Assembly (NCBI GenBank): GCA_964410065.1
Contig: CAYPFO010000007.1
Location: 23,697 to 87,696 of the forward strand
DNA length: 64,000 nt
From: Serpens sp964410065
Lineage (GTDB): Bacteria > Pseudomonadota > Gammaproteobacteria > Pseudomonadales > Pseudomonadaceae
Direction: 5' to 3'
The translations under genes were made by a program, and so were the position numbers. Positions within the stretch are counted from its first letter, which is position 1; each line of letters opens with the position of its first letter. The notes under the pieces were generated by a model that did no database searches, had not been told where the DNA came from, and saw only the letters and a program-made list of their open reading frames with translations. Positions 42,815 to 51,823 of the stretch are shown one piece after another.

Positions 42815-43831
42815 TCAGCCGCATTGCGCGGCCAGGTGGCGAACCAGGGCCTGGGCCAGTGCGTGGGGATCGCCGCTGAAACTGCTGTAATCGCCGTCGC
42901 GCAGGCTGTCGGGCATGCTCGAGCAGGCGCAGCTGTCGGCACTCTGGGTCCAGATCACACCGCCCTGGCGCCGCACATAGGCCGCAGCGGCGCTGCCATC
43001 GCTGCCCATGCCGCTGAAGGCAATGACCCCGCAGCGGGCACCGAACTGCTGCGCCAGGTTAAGCATCATTTGGTCGATGGACGGGCTGTAGGGTTCTGGC
43101 CAGGCACGCGTACCAAGGCTCAGACGTCCTTGGTCATCAAAGCCCAGTTCGCGGGCAATTGGCACCACGCGAATTTCGCCGTTGCACAGCACCTCGCCCT
43201 GCTCGACCAGACGCACCGGCCACTGGCTGTGGCGACCGACCGCCTGGGGCAGGCTGGCCTCGAAACTCGCATCGATATGCTGGGCATACAGCAGGCCCAC
43301 CGGCAGACCGCCCGGCAACGCATCCAGAAAGGCCTTGACCGCTTCCGGGCCACCCAGCGAAGCGGCCAGCAGCCACACCTGAGTGGCCGGCTCGCCAGCG
43401 GCCAACGGCTGGTTGGCCAGCGCTGTGGGCAACGCAATGCGGGTCGGTCGTTGGGCTTCGCCCAGCAGCGCTTGCAGGCTGGGCCCGACCGCATCGGCGG
43501 GATCGCCAATGAGGCGCTTGAGTTTGCCAAACAGCCGCCGCTCCCAGCGCGGGAAATGCTCGGAATTACGCTCCGGGGCACGCCCTTCGCCAAACAGCAC
43601 CGGCGCCTGCTGTTCCAGCAGGCTGTCGAGCAACGGCAGATCGTCCGACTGAGCCAGATCGACCAGCCACAAATCGGTTTCGCATGCCTGCAGGTCGGAA
43701 GGTTGCAGGCGTTCCGGATCGCTGTTGAGCACCACCTGATAACCACAGCCGAGCAGCACATGCTGCAGCACATGGCGCTGCAGCGTGGTATCGGCAATCA
43801 CGGCGATGCGTGCCGCCTGGCGTACCGTCAT
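42815..43831 (-). CDS. chpB: Chemoreceptor methylesterase ChpB
   Basis: A 338-residue CheB-type protein. The C-terminal methylesterase domain (about 150-338) has the catalytic triad Ser158 (LLAASLGGPEAV), His185 (YAQHID) and Asp278 (FSGMGSDGS). The N-terminal part looks like a degenerate receiver (LWLVDLAQSDDLP), without a clean acidic pocket. It removes methyl groups from the receptor PilJ, opposing PilK. Its start overlaps the chpA stop as ATGA. Confidence 0.93.
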   Translation of the reverse strand: MTVRQAARIAVIADTTLQRHVLQHVLLGCGYQVVLNSDPERLQPSDLQACETDLWLVDLAQSDDLPLLDSLLEQQAPVLFGEGRAPERNSEHFPRWERRLFGKLKRLIGDPADAVGPSLQALLGEAQRPTRIALPTALANQPLAAGEPATQVWLLAASLGGPEAVKAFLDALPGGLPVGLLYAQHIDASFEASLPQAVGRHSQWPVRLVEQGEVLCNGEIRVVPIARELGFDDQGRLSLGTRAWPEPYSPSIDQMMLNLAQQFGARCGVIAFSGMGSDGSAAAAYVRRQGGVIWTQSADSCACSSMPDSLRDGDYSSFSGDPHALAQALVRHLAAQCG

Positions 43832-46800
43832 GGATGTTGGACCAGCGCGGCGATGCGCTCCAGCAGCAACGCCTCCTGATAGGGTTTGCCGAGGTAGTCG
43901 TTGACGCCGATGGCCGTGGCCCGTTCGCGGTGTTTTTCACCGGTCCGCGAGGTGATCATGATGATCGGCAGGTCCTTGAGCTGTTCATCGTGGCGGACCA
44001 GGGTCGCGACTTCGAAACCGTCCATGCGCGGCATTTCCACGTCCAGCAGCATCAGGTCGGGCTTGTGCTCCTGCAGCTGAGCGATGGCATCGACACCGTC
44101 CTTGGCCAGCAGAACCTGCATGCCATGGCGCTCCAGCAGGCGGCTGGTGACCTTGCGTACGGTCACCGAATCGTCGACCACCATGACGCGGATGGGACGT
44201 TGCGAGTCGGTTTCTTCGCTCAGTAGCGGTGTGGCGCTGCGCCGGTAGTGCAGGGCAAGTCGGCCTTGCAGGCTGCGCAGAGTAGCCAGCAGATCGAGAA
44301 TCACCACCACCCGACCATCGCCGAGCAGTGTGGCGCCGGAAATACCCGGAACCCCGGCGAATTGCGGACCGAGGCTCTTCACCACGATTTCCCGCGAGCC
44401 GGCCAGGCTGTCGACCTGCACAGCCACTGCCTGTTCGGCCGAACGCACCAGGATCACCGGCAGCGGCAGATTCTGACCGACCAGTTTGGGATGCTGGCCG
44501 TTGTTGAGCAGATCACCCAGATAACGCAGTTGGTAGGCCTGTCCGGCGTATTCGAAGCGGGGTGCATCCGGCTGGTAGTAAGCCTCCAGCTCGAAGGGTG
44601 AAACCCGCACGATGCCTTCGATGGTGTTCAGCGGAATGGCGTACAGGTCTTCCCCGGAAAGCACCATTAGCGCACGGTTCACCGACACGGTGAACGGTAG
44701 GCGCACCAGGAAGCGAGTGCCCTTGCCCGGTGTCGACTCGATGCTCATCGAGCCACCCAATTGGCGAACTTCGGAGTTCACCACATCCAGGCCGACGCCG
44801 CGTCCAGAAATCTGCGTGATCGTCTCGGCCGTGGAAAAACCCGCGGCGAGGATGAATTGCAGCACCTCGTAATCGCTGAGGTCGCTGTCAGGCTCCATCA
44901 GACCACGCTCGAGGGCCTTGCGGCGTACGGCTTCGAGTCGAATGCCGGCGCCATCGTCACTCAGGCTGAGGACGATTTCGCCGCCCTCGCGCGACAGGTT
45001 AAGGGCGATGCGCCCCTGTTCCGGCTTGCCGGCGATGCGGCGCGCCTCGACCGATTCGATACCGTGATCAACAGCGTTGCGCAGCATATGCTCCAGCGGT
45101 GCGACGATGCGCTCCAGCACGCTGCGATCCATTTCCCCTTCGGCATTGCCAACCACCAGGTCGACCTGCTTGCCCAGCTCGCCGGCCACCTGCCGGACAA
45201 TGCGGCGCAGACGCGGCACCAGGCGATCGAACGGCACCATGCGGGTGCGCATCAGGCCTTCTTGCAGCTCGGTGTTGACGCGTGCCTGTTGCAACAGCAG
45301 GGTTTCGGCATCGCGATTCTTGCTGGCCAGGGTTTCCTTCAGGTCGATGAGGTCGGAGGCCGATTCGAACAGCGCCCGCGACAGCTGCTGCAGCTGCGAG
45401 TGGCGGTCCATTTCCAGCGGATCGAAGTCCTCGTAGCCGGAGCGTTCGGCTTCGGCCTGGTAGCGGCTCAGGATTTGCGCCTGGGTTTCGGTGTCCAGAC
45501 GGCGCAACTGGTCGCGCACACGCTCGATGGTGGCTTCCATTTCGCCCAGGGTGTAACTGACGTCGCTGACCTGCTGTTCGACGCGGCCGCGGAAGATCGA
45601 GGTTTCACCGGCCAGGTTGACCAGTCCCTCGAGCAGATCGGCGGGTACTTTGACCAGTTCCTGCGGGGCACGCCGTGACGCCGCCTCCAGGGCCGCCTGT
45701 TCGGCGCGCTGGACGAAGGGCAGGGTTTTCGTCACGGCAACGGTCGGTTCGACCGGCATCGCCTGGGTGATCGCTGGCAGGTTGTCGAGTGGCGCCGGCA
45801 GCGCTTGTGGCTCAGCCGGCGGTGCTGCGGCAACCTCACCGCGCAACTGGTCCACGGCCTGCTGCAGCGCCTTGAAGTCGTCCTGTGCGGCGATGAGCAG
45901 CGTCTGCCCCGGCGTGCCTGCATTACGGGCTTCGCTCAGGCGCTGTTCCAGATCATGGCTGAGATCGCCGATGCGGGTTTGCGCCGCCAGGCGTGCGCCG
46001 CCCTTGAGGGTGTGCAGCAGGCGCAACAGGTCATCTACAGGGCTCAGGTCTTCGGCCTGGCCTTCCCAGCGGGTGAAGGTGGTTTCCAAGGCCTCGACGA
46101 GTTCATCGGCCTCCTCGCGGAAGATCTCCAGAATTTCGCTGTCCACGTCGTCCACGTCGTCCACGTCGTCCGCGGCGGCGGGCGAAGGCGAGGGCGCCGG
46201 CGTTTCCGCCTGCAGAACCACGCTGGGGGGAACGCTGAGTTGCTCCTCAGGGTTGGCACAGAACTGCTGCAGGGTCTCGATGAGTGCTTGGGCCTCGGGC
46301 AGCGCACGTCGGTCACGCACGGCTTCGAGCATGTCCCGCACGCATTGGTGGCTGTCTTCCAGCAGTTCGAACAACCCTTCGCCGGCGCGCAGTTGGCCGG
46401 CGGCAAGCCCTTGGTAGAGCGCTTCAAGCTGTTCGGCCAGATCGCCGATCGGCGTAATGTCGGCCATTCGTGCACAACCCTTTACGGTGTGCAAATCGCG
46501 CTGCAGGGTTTCGGTTTCAAGACTGTTTTGCGGGTCGGCATGCCAGCGCAGCAGGGCAGCGCTGGCATTGTCGATCAGCCCGAAACATTCTTCGAGAAAC
46601 AGTGCCAGCAGCTCTGGGTCCGACTGGACATCCAGTTCCATGCCCGGCGCACCGATGTAGACCGGCTCCTCCGGGTGGAAGACGTCCGCCAAGGGGAGCG
46701 GTTCGGACCCGTCAGGCGCTTCGTTCAGGGAGAAGCCGTCATCCAGCTCCTCCAGACCGTCGAGTTCTTCAAACTGCACGCTATCGGCTGCGGCTTCCAG

Positions 46801-49800
46801 CGCAGCCCAGAGGTCGGTCACCGGGCTTGGTTCGGCGGTCTCTGCGACGGCGTTATCGAGCTGGGCGTGGGAATCCGTCAGTGGTTGCTCAGCGACGGCT
46901 GGCTGACGAGGCGAGTCCAGGCGCACTTCGCCGGTCTGACGAAATTCCAGGATGGCCTGAATCAGCGCGGTGGAGGGCGACAGCGGTTGGCGGGCCTGTA
47001 ACTGCTCCAGCTGCTGATCGAGCCGATCATGGCATTTGTGCAGCAGCCAGGCCAAGGTCGGGGCCGGGGTGAAGCGCTTGTCCAGCAAGCCTTCATAGAG
47101 GGATTCCAGCTCGTGGGCGAGATCGCCGATGGGGGCGATCTCGGCCATGCGTGCGCCCCCCTTGAGGGTGTGCAGATCACGTTGCAGGGCGTTCAACGCC
47201 GACAGGTTGGCAGGCGCTGCCAGCCAGTCTTCCAGGGCCTGGCTGGCGCTGTCGAGAATATCCACAGCCTCTTCAAGGAAGATGTCGACCATCTCCTCGT
47301 CCAGGTTCGCATTCAGCGCCAGGCGTGCTTCAACGGCTTCGCCGGCATCCGGCAGGTGCGCTGCGGGGGCAGGCTCCTTCTGCGTCAGCAGCGCCTGCAA
47401 GGTAGCGATACGTTCAGGGCATGGGTCGACCTGCAAGGCGGCGGCGACTTGGTCGAGCATGCCGATCAAGTCTTCATGGGCACCGTGAGCCTCGGCAAAA
47501 AAGGCATCGTCGGCCACCAGCTGCCCCTCATCCACGGCGGTGTAAAGCGTGAGCAGCGCCTGGCAGAGCTCGGCAATTTGCGGCAGATCGGCCCGACGTG
47601 CACCACGCTCGAGCGTGCTCAGCTCGTCACGCAGGGCGTTCAGCGGCTGCGCATCGTTCGGCTGCTGGCGCCAGCGTTGCAGCCATTGTTCGGCATCGAG
47701 CAGGATATCCATGCCGTCATGGAGAAAGCGCCCGATCGGCTCGGGGTCGCGGCTGCCGCCTTGTTCGTCGTGTTCTTGCTGGGAGCGGGCCAGGCGTGTC
47801 TCATGCAGTTGCTGCACGGCCTGCAGGAACGCGTCGGTACCGGGAAGGCGCGCATGGGGGTGGCTGTCCAGCTGTTGCAGGCCTTGCTCCAGCAATTGCG
47901 CCGCGTCACCGAGCAATTCGGCGAGGGTCAGGTCCACGGGGATCTGGTGGGTGTGGAATTCCTTGACCAGTTTTTCCAGGGGCTTGGCGATTTCGGCCAT
48001 CGGCAGGATGCCGGCCATGTGCGCGCTGCCCTTGAGGGTATGCAGGGCACGCTGCAGGTCGTCATTGATCGGCTGAGGCAGCAGTTCGGCGCATTCCGTT
48101 AAAAAGTGCGCCAGCGTCTGCAGGTGGCTTTCTGCCTCGTTGCGAAAGATTTCCAGCAACTGCGGGTCGAGACCTTCGCTTGTTTGGGGCTGCACCGTCG
48201 TGGGCGTTTGCGCTTCGGTGTCATTGCCGGTGTCGGCTGCCGCAATCGCGGGGGCCGTCTGCGCAGGGCTGACGGGCATCTGCCCCTTGGCCAACGCATG
48301 TGCGGCAGCGGCCAGGTGATCGACATCGGCGCGCTGGCGCTGGGCCTTGGCGGCAAACTGGTCGACCAGCTCGGGCAGCAGCATGACCACGTCGGCGACG
48401 ACATCATGCAGCATCGCGGTGGGCTCGATGCTGCGGTCCAGGATGCGGTTGAACAGGTTTTCGATGGACCAGGCCAGCTCACCGATGATCAGCGCGCGAA
48501 CCATGCGACCACTGCCCTTGAGGGTATGGAAGGCGCGGCGTACTTCGGTCAATGCGTCACGGTCCTCGACATTGGCGCGCCAGCGCGGCAGGTACTCGTT
48601 GAGGGTCTCGAGCACTTCGCCGGCTTCCTCGACAAAGACTTCCAACAGCTCCTCGTCTACAGGCTCTTCGTCGGCGGGCGGCGGCAGAAGGCTCGGCGGC
48701 ATGTCCTGGGCTGGCGGGTTGATGGCCTGAACGGGTGTCGCCAACACGTCGGCGAGACTTTGCTCCGGCGGTTCTGCTGCCGGTGGGGCAGCCGTGGGGG
48801 CCGCCATCGGTAAATCGACTTCTGGCAGGTCCAGCGCTGTCAGTTCCAGCGCGTCCCAGGTCTCGGCGGCCTGTTCCAGCTCGATCAGCTCGTCCAGGGT
48901 GTCGTCTTGCGTCGCACCGTAGAGGGCAGGCGCCGTCGCTGTTTTCTGCGTTTCGGCAGCCGGTGGGTCCAGCTCCAGCAGTTCGAACAGGAAGTGCTTG
49001 CCGTCATCGAACGGGGTGGCGTCTTCCGCGGATTCCGGCAGGTCTGCAGCGACCGGTGCAGCGTCGTCAAGCTGCCACTGCGGCTCGTCTTCGAGGAACA
49101 GATCCTCGACGAATTCGGCCAGGGACGGCAGGGCCGGCTCGTCGCTCATCGCTGGCTCCCAGCGCGGCTCCAGAAACTGGGTTGGCTCGGGAACAAGCGC
49201 GGTTTCCGCGCCGCCGATCGGATAACCAAGGCTGCGCAGGCTGTCCTCGGCGACATCGAGAATCAACTCGCCTTGGCTGACATGATCCTCAGCCAGGCGC
49301 TCCAGGTAATACTCGACGCTGGTAATCGCATCGGCCAGGGTATCGAGGTGTTGCCAGTCGGGAATGGCCTGATGGGCCAGCAGCTGTTCCTGGATATAGC
49401 GGTTGCAGGCATCCAGCAAGGATGCGGCACGCGCCAGGGGAATCATGCCCAGGCCTCCGCGCACCTGGGTCAGCAGCTCGGGCACGCGGGCCAGGTGCTG
49501 ATGATTCCATTGCGAGGCAATGAATTCGATGATGGCGTCCTTGGCCTGCTCCAGGCCGGTGCGCGCTTCACGAATCACCAATTGATGGATCTGGGCCACG
49601 TCGGTGGTGGGCAGATGGTTTGGCTCGTTCGGCGCCTCGTTGGCCACACCGACCATCCCAGTCAGGGTGGCTTCGACGTACAGCAGTGCTCCGGCGATAT
49701 CCATCAGCACGGCATCGTCCGCGGGACGTTGCCCGTTGATCAACTGTTGCACGGTGTCGAGCTGGTCGACGATCACCTTGCGCGGCTGGGCGAAACCGAG

Positions 49801-50895
49801 CACCGCCAGCGTGTCGGCGATCTGTTTTAGTGGCGCTTGCAACGTGACCAGTTCCTGGGCGCCCTGACGGTCGCCGCGCACGAACAGATCAAGGCTGTCC
49901 TTCACGCGCACCAGCTCTTCGCACAACGCCGTGACCACCGAGCGGATGGCATCGCGGTCCGGGCCGGCCAGCCGCGCCCGTTCGGCATTCACCAGTGCAC
50001 AGTCGGGCAGCGCCTCGTCGAGGCGGTAGCGCGCCTTGAGTGCGTCGATGCGCGGGGAATCCACTTGCGCCTTGGCGACATAGAACAGTAGGTTCTTGGT
50101 CAGCTCGTCTGGCGCGGCACGGTTGAAGCCATCCGCACCTTCGCTAACCAGGCGCTTGAGCTCCTTGTCGAGCTGGCGCAGCAGGGTGCGCACCGAGGTG
50201 CCATGGGCTACGCCGCCATTGGCCAGGCCTTCGATCAAACCGGCGGCGATCTGCCACAGCGCGCCCAGCGGTGCGTCCTGGCAGAGCGTCTCCAGGCGGG
50301 TAAACACCCGTGCCAGATAATTGAGGTTGGTCGGCACGTCCTGATTGCGGATCAGGCCGATCAGCGCGGCCTGTTGCATCTGGCGCAGTTTGCGCAGCAG
50401 CGCCGGCAGTTCGGCGGTGCGCAGCCGCTCAAGGGTTTCGCCGGACAGTGCCGGGGCGCGGCCGGAAAGGTCCGGGGCAAACAGGCTGGTTTCCGACAGG
50501 AGCTTTTCGCCACGGGCGGCGCGCAGGTCGTTGAGCAGCGGCAGGACGACCATGGGCAGGTCGCGGCGCGCACTCTGGATGCTGTCGAGGTAGGCCGGCA
50601 ATTGCAAAATGGCCTGCATCATCACTTCCAGCGCTTCGCCCTGGTCGCCGACGCGGTTTTCCATCAGTGCCTGGGCCAGATGCTCCATCTCTTCGGCGAG
50701 CAGAGCCGCGCCATAGAACTCGACCATCTGCAGCGTGCCGTGGACCTGGTGCACATAGGTCAGGCAAAAACGCAGGCGCGTCGTGTCTTCACGGTTCTCG
50801 ACGAACGCTTCCAGTGCCTGCCGTGCCTGTTTGAGCGTCTCGGCGATTTCGCCTTTGACCCACTCCAGGGCGACGTAATCGTGTCGATCCCCCAT
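43828..50895 (-). CDS. chpA: Giant hybrid chemotaxis kinase ChpA
   Basis: A 2355-residue CheA-like kinase controlling twitching motility and surface sensing. Numbered from ATG 50895, it has eight phosphotransfer-type sites: six with His (His49 in HQVHG, His790 HTLKGS, His952 HTLKGS, His1242 HTLKGG, His1469 HTVKGC, His1628 HTLKGG), one with Thr (Thr476, TQVRGG) and one with Ser (Ser1093, STLERG). Then follow the dimerisation and HATPase domains (N box HMLRNAVDHG, DDGAGI, GRGVGLDVV), a CheW domain (about 2075-2210), and a C-terminal receiver with Asp2285 and Lys2337. An Asp-Asp-Val repeat lies near residues 1576-1585. ATG 50895 has GGAG; ATG 50910 overlaps the pilK stop and is an alternative. 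Confidence 0.95.
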   Translation of the reverse strand: MGDRHDYVALEWVKGEIAETLKQARQALEAFVENREDTTRLRFCLTYVHQVHGTLQMVEFYGAALLAEEMEHLAQALMENRVGDQGEALEVMMQAILQLPAYLDSIQSARRDLPMVVLPLLNDLRAARGEKLLSETSLFAPDLSGRAPALSGETLERLRTAELPALLRKLRQMQQAALIGLIRNQDVPTNLNYLARVFTRLETLCQDAPLGALWQIAAGLIEGLANGGVAHGTSVRTLLRQLDKELKRLVSEGADGFNRAAPDELTKNLLFYVAKAQVDSPRIDALKARYRLDEALPDCALVNAERARLAGPDRDAIRSVVTALCEELVRVKDSLDLFVRGDRQGAQELVTLQAPLKQIADTLAVLGFAQPRKVIVDQLDTVQQLINGQRPADDAVLMDIAGALLYVEATLTGMVGVANEAPNEPNHLPTTDVAQIHQLVIREARTGLEQAKDAIIEFIASQWNHQHLARVPELLTQVRGGLGMIPLARAASLLDACNRYIQEQLLAHQAIPDWQHLDTLADAITSVEYYLERLAEDHVSQGELILDVAEDSLRSLGYPIGGAETALVPEPTQFLEPRWEPAMSDEPALPSLAEFVEDLFLEDEPQWQLDDAAPVAADLPESAEDATPFDDGKHFLFELLELDPPAAETQKTATAPALYGATQDDTLDELIELEQAAETWDALELTALDLPEVDLPMAAPTAAPPAAEPPEQSLADVLATPVQAINPPAQDMPPSLLPPPADEEPVDEELLEVFVEEAGEVLETLNEYLPRWRANVEDRDALTEVRRAFHTLKGSGRMVRALIIGELAWSIENLFNRILDRSIEPTAMLHDVVADVVMLLPELVDQFAAKAQRQRADVDHLAAAAHALAKGQMPVSPAQTAPAIAAADTGNDTEAQTPTTVQPQTSEGLDPQLLEIFRNEAESHLQTLAHFLTECAELLPQPINDDLQRALHTLKGSAHMAGILPMAEIAKPLEKLVKEFHTHQIPVDLTLAELLGDAAQLLEQGLQQLDSHPHARLPGTDAFLQAVQQLHETRLARSQQEHDEQGGSRDPEPIGRFLHDGMDILLDAEQWLQRWRQQPNDAQPLNALRDELSTLERGARRADLPQIAELCQALLTLYTAVDEGQLVADDAFFAEAHGAHEDLIGMLDQVAAALQVDPCPERIATLQALLTQKEPAPAAHLPDAGEAVEARLALNANLDEEMVDIFLEEAVDILDSASQALEDWLAAPANLSALNALQRDLHTLKGGARMAEIAPIGDLAHELESLYEGLLDKRFTPAPTLAWLLHKCHDRLDQQLEQLQARQPLSPSTALIQAILEFRQTGEVRLDSPRQPAVAEQPLTDSHAQLDNAVAETAEPSPVTDLWAALEAAADSVQFEELDGLEELDDGFSLNEAPDGSEPLPLADVFHPEEPVYIGAPGMELDVQSDPELLALFLEECFGLIDNASAALLRWHADPQNSLETETLQRDLHTVKGCARMADITPIGDLAEQLEALYQGLAAGQLRAGEGLFELLEDSHQCVRDMLEAVRDRRALPEAQALIETLQQFCANPEEQLSVPPSVVLQAETPAPSPSPAAADDVDDVDDVDSEILEIFREEADELVEALETTFTRWEGQAEDLSPVDDLLRLLHTLKGGARLAAQTRIGDLSHDLEQRLSEARNAGTPGQTLLIAAQDDFKALQQAVDQLRGEVAAAPPAEPQALPAPLDNLPAITQAMPVEPTVAVTKTLPFVQRAEQAALEAASRRAPQELVKVPADLLEGLVNLAGETSIFRGRVEQQVSDVSYTLGEMEATIERVRDQLRRLDTETQAQILSRYQAEAERSGYEDFDPLEMDRHSQLQQLSRALFESASDLIDLKETLASKNRDAETLLLQQARVNTELQEGLMRTRMVPFDRLVPRLRRIVRQVAGELGKQVDLVVGNAEGEMDRSVLERIVAPLEHMLRNAVDHGIESVEARRIAGKPEQGRIALNLSREGGEIVLSLSDDGAGIRLEAVRRKALERGLMEPDSDLSDYEVLQFILAAGFSTAETITQISGRGVGLDVVNSEVRQLGGSMSIESTPGKGTRFLVRLPFTVSVNRALMVLSGEDLYAIPLNTIEGIVRVSPFELEAYYQPDAPRFEYAGQAYQLRYLGDLLNNGQHPKLVGQNLPLPVILVRSAEQAVAVQVDSLAGSREIVVKSLGPQFAGVPGISGATLLGDGRVVVILDLLATLRSLQGRLALHYRRSATPLLSEETDSQRPIRVMVVDDSVTVRKVTSRLLERHGMQVLLAKDGVDAIAQLQEHKPDLMLLDVEMPRMDGFEVATLVRHDEQLKDLPIIMITSRTGEKHRERATAIGVNDYLGKPYQEALLLERIAALVQHP

Positions 50896-50906
50896 AGCGA
50901 CTCCAG

Positions 50907-51788
50907 TCATAACCTTTTCCGGGTAAATGCCAAAACCCTATCGTCGGCCACCGGCTCCAGGTCCGGGTGCTGCCAAGCGCTGACTTCACCGACCCCGACC
51001 ACCAGCAAGCCCCCAGGCGCCAGGCGTTCGGCCAGGCGGTTGAGGATGTCGCGGCGGCGCCAGCGGCGGAAATAGATCAGCAGGTTCTGACAGAAGATAA
51101 CGTCCATGCCGGTCCAGGGCGCATGGTCCAGGTCCAGCACATTGAGTCGGGCACAGCAGACCCGGGCGACCAGGTCGGGGTGAATCCGTTGGCCTCGTGG
51201 CTCGGCAGTGAAATAGCGTTCCCGCAGTTGCGGCTCCAGTGCCTCCAGTCGTCGCGGGTCAAACACGCCTTCGCGCGCCTTGGCCAGGGCTCCCAGGCTG
51301 ATGTCCGTGGCGATTACGCCAAAGCCTGGGGCAAGGCCTGCGCGGCGTTCGACTTCGGCAGCGGCGATAGCCAGTGAATAGGCTTCTTCGCCACTCGCGC
51401 AGCCGACGCTCCACAAGGCCCAGGGGGCTGTTTTCTGGCTCAGGCGCTGGTGCAGGTAGCGATCAAGCAGTTCGAATGACGGCGGGTGGCGGAAAAACCG
51501 CGTCTCCTGCACGGTCAGGCGGTCGAGCAGCCGCGACCATTCCACTGCGCCACGCGGGCCGCTGATGAGCTGCTGGTAATACCCCTGATAATCGCCGATC
51601 CCCAATTCGCGCATGCGTGAACTGAGGTGGGTCAGCAAAAAGCTCCGCCGCTGCTCGTTGAGCACCTGGCCGGTGCGCCGCTCGAGCAGCGCCTGCCAGT
51701 CGTGGAACTCCTCCGCTGTCATGTCGGCCGGTGTTTTCAAGGCCCAGACGCCGCTTGGCTGCATGCCGTGCCCCTCGTTCATGGCCAT
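50907..51788 (-). CDS. pilK: Chemoreceptor methyltransferase PilK
   Basis: A 293-residue CheR-type SAM methyltransferase. The N-terminal all-alpha domain (about 20-90) is followed by the catalytic part with TVQETRFFRHPPSFELL, the SAM motif SVGCASGEEAYSLAI, ATDISLGALAKAREGVF, and the CheR signature MDVIFCQNLLIYFRR. It adds methyl groups to PilJ. Its stop overlaps the upstream chpA ATG, and pilJ ends 35 nt upstream. Confidence 0.95.
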   Translation of the reverse strand: MAMNEGHGMQPSGVWALKTPADMTAEEFHDWQALLERRTGQVLNEQRRSFLLTHLSSRMRELGIGDYQGYYQQLISGPRGAVEWSRLLDRLTVQETRFFRHPPSFELLDRYLHQRLSQKTAPWALWSVGCASGEEAYSLAIAAAEVERRAGLAPGFGVIATDISLGALAKAREGVFDPRRLEALEPQLRERYFTAEPRGQRIHPDLVARVCCARLNVLDLDHAPWTGMDVIFCQNLLIYFRRWRRRDILNRLAERLAPGGLLVVGVGEVSAWQHPDLEPVADDRVLAFTRKRL

Positions 51789-51823
51789 TGGCGACGCCCT
51801 TCAGGTCGTCGCCCCTCCTTGGT

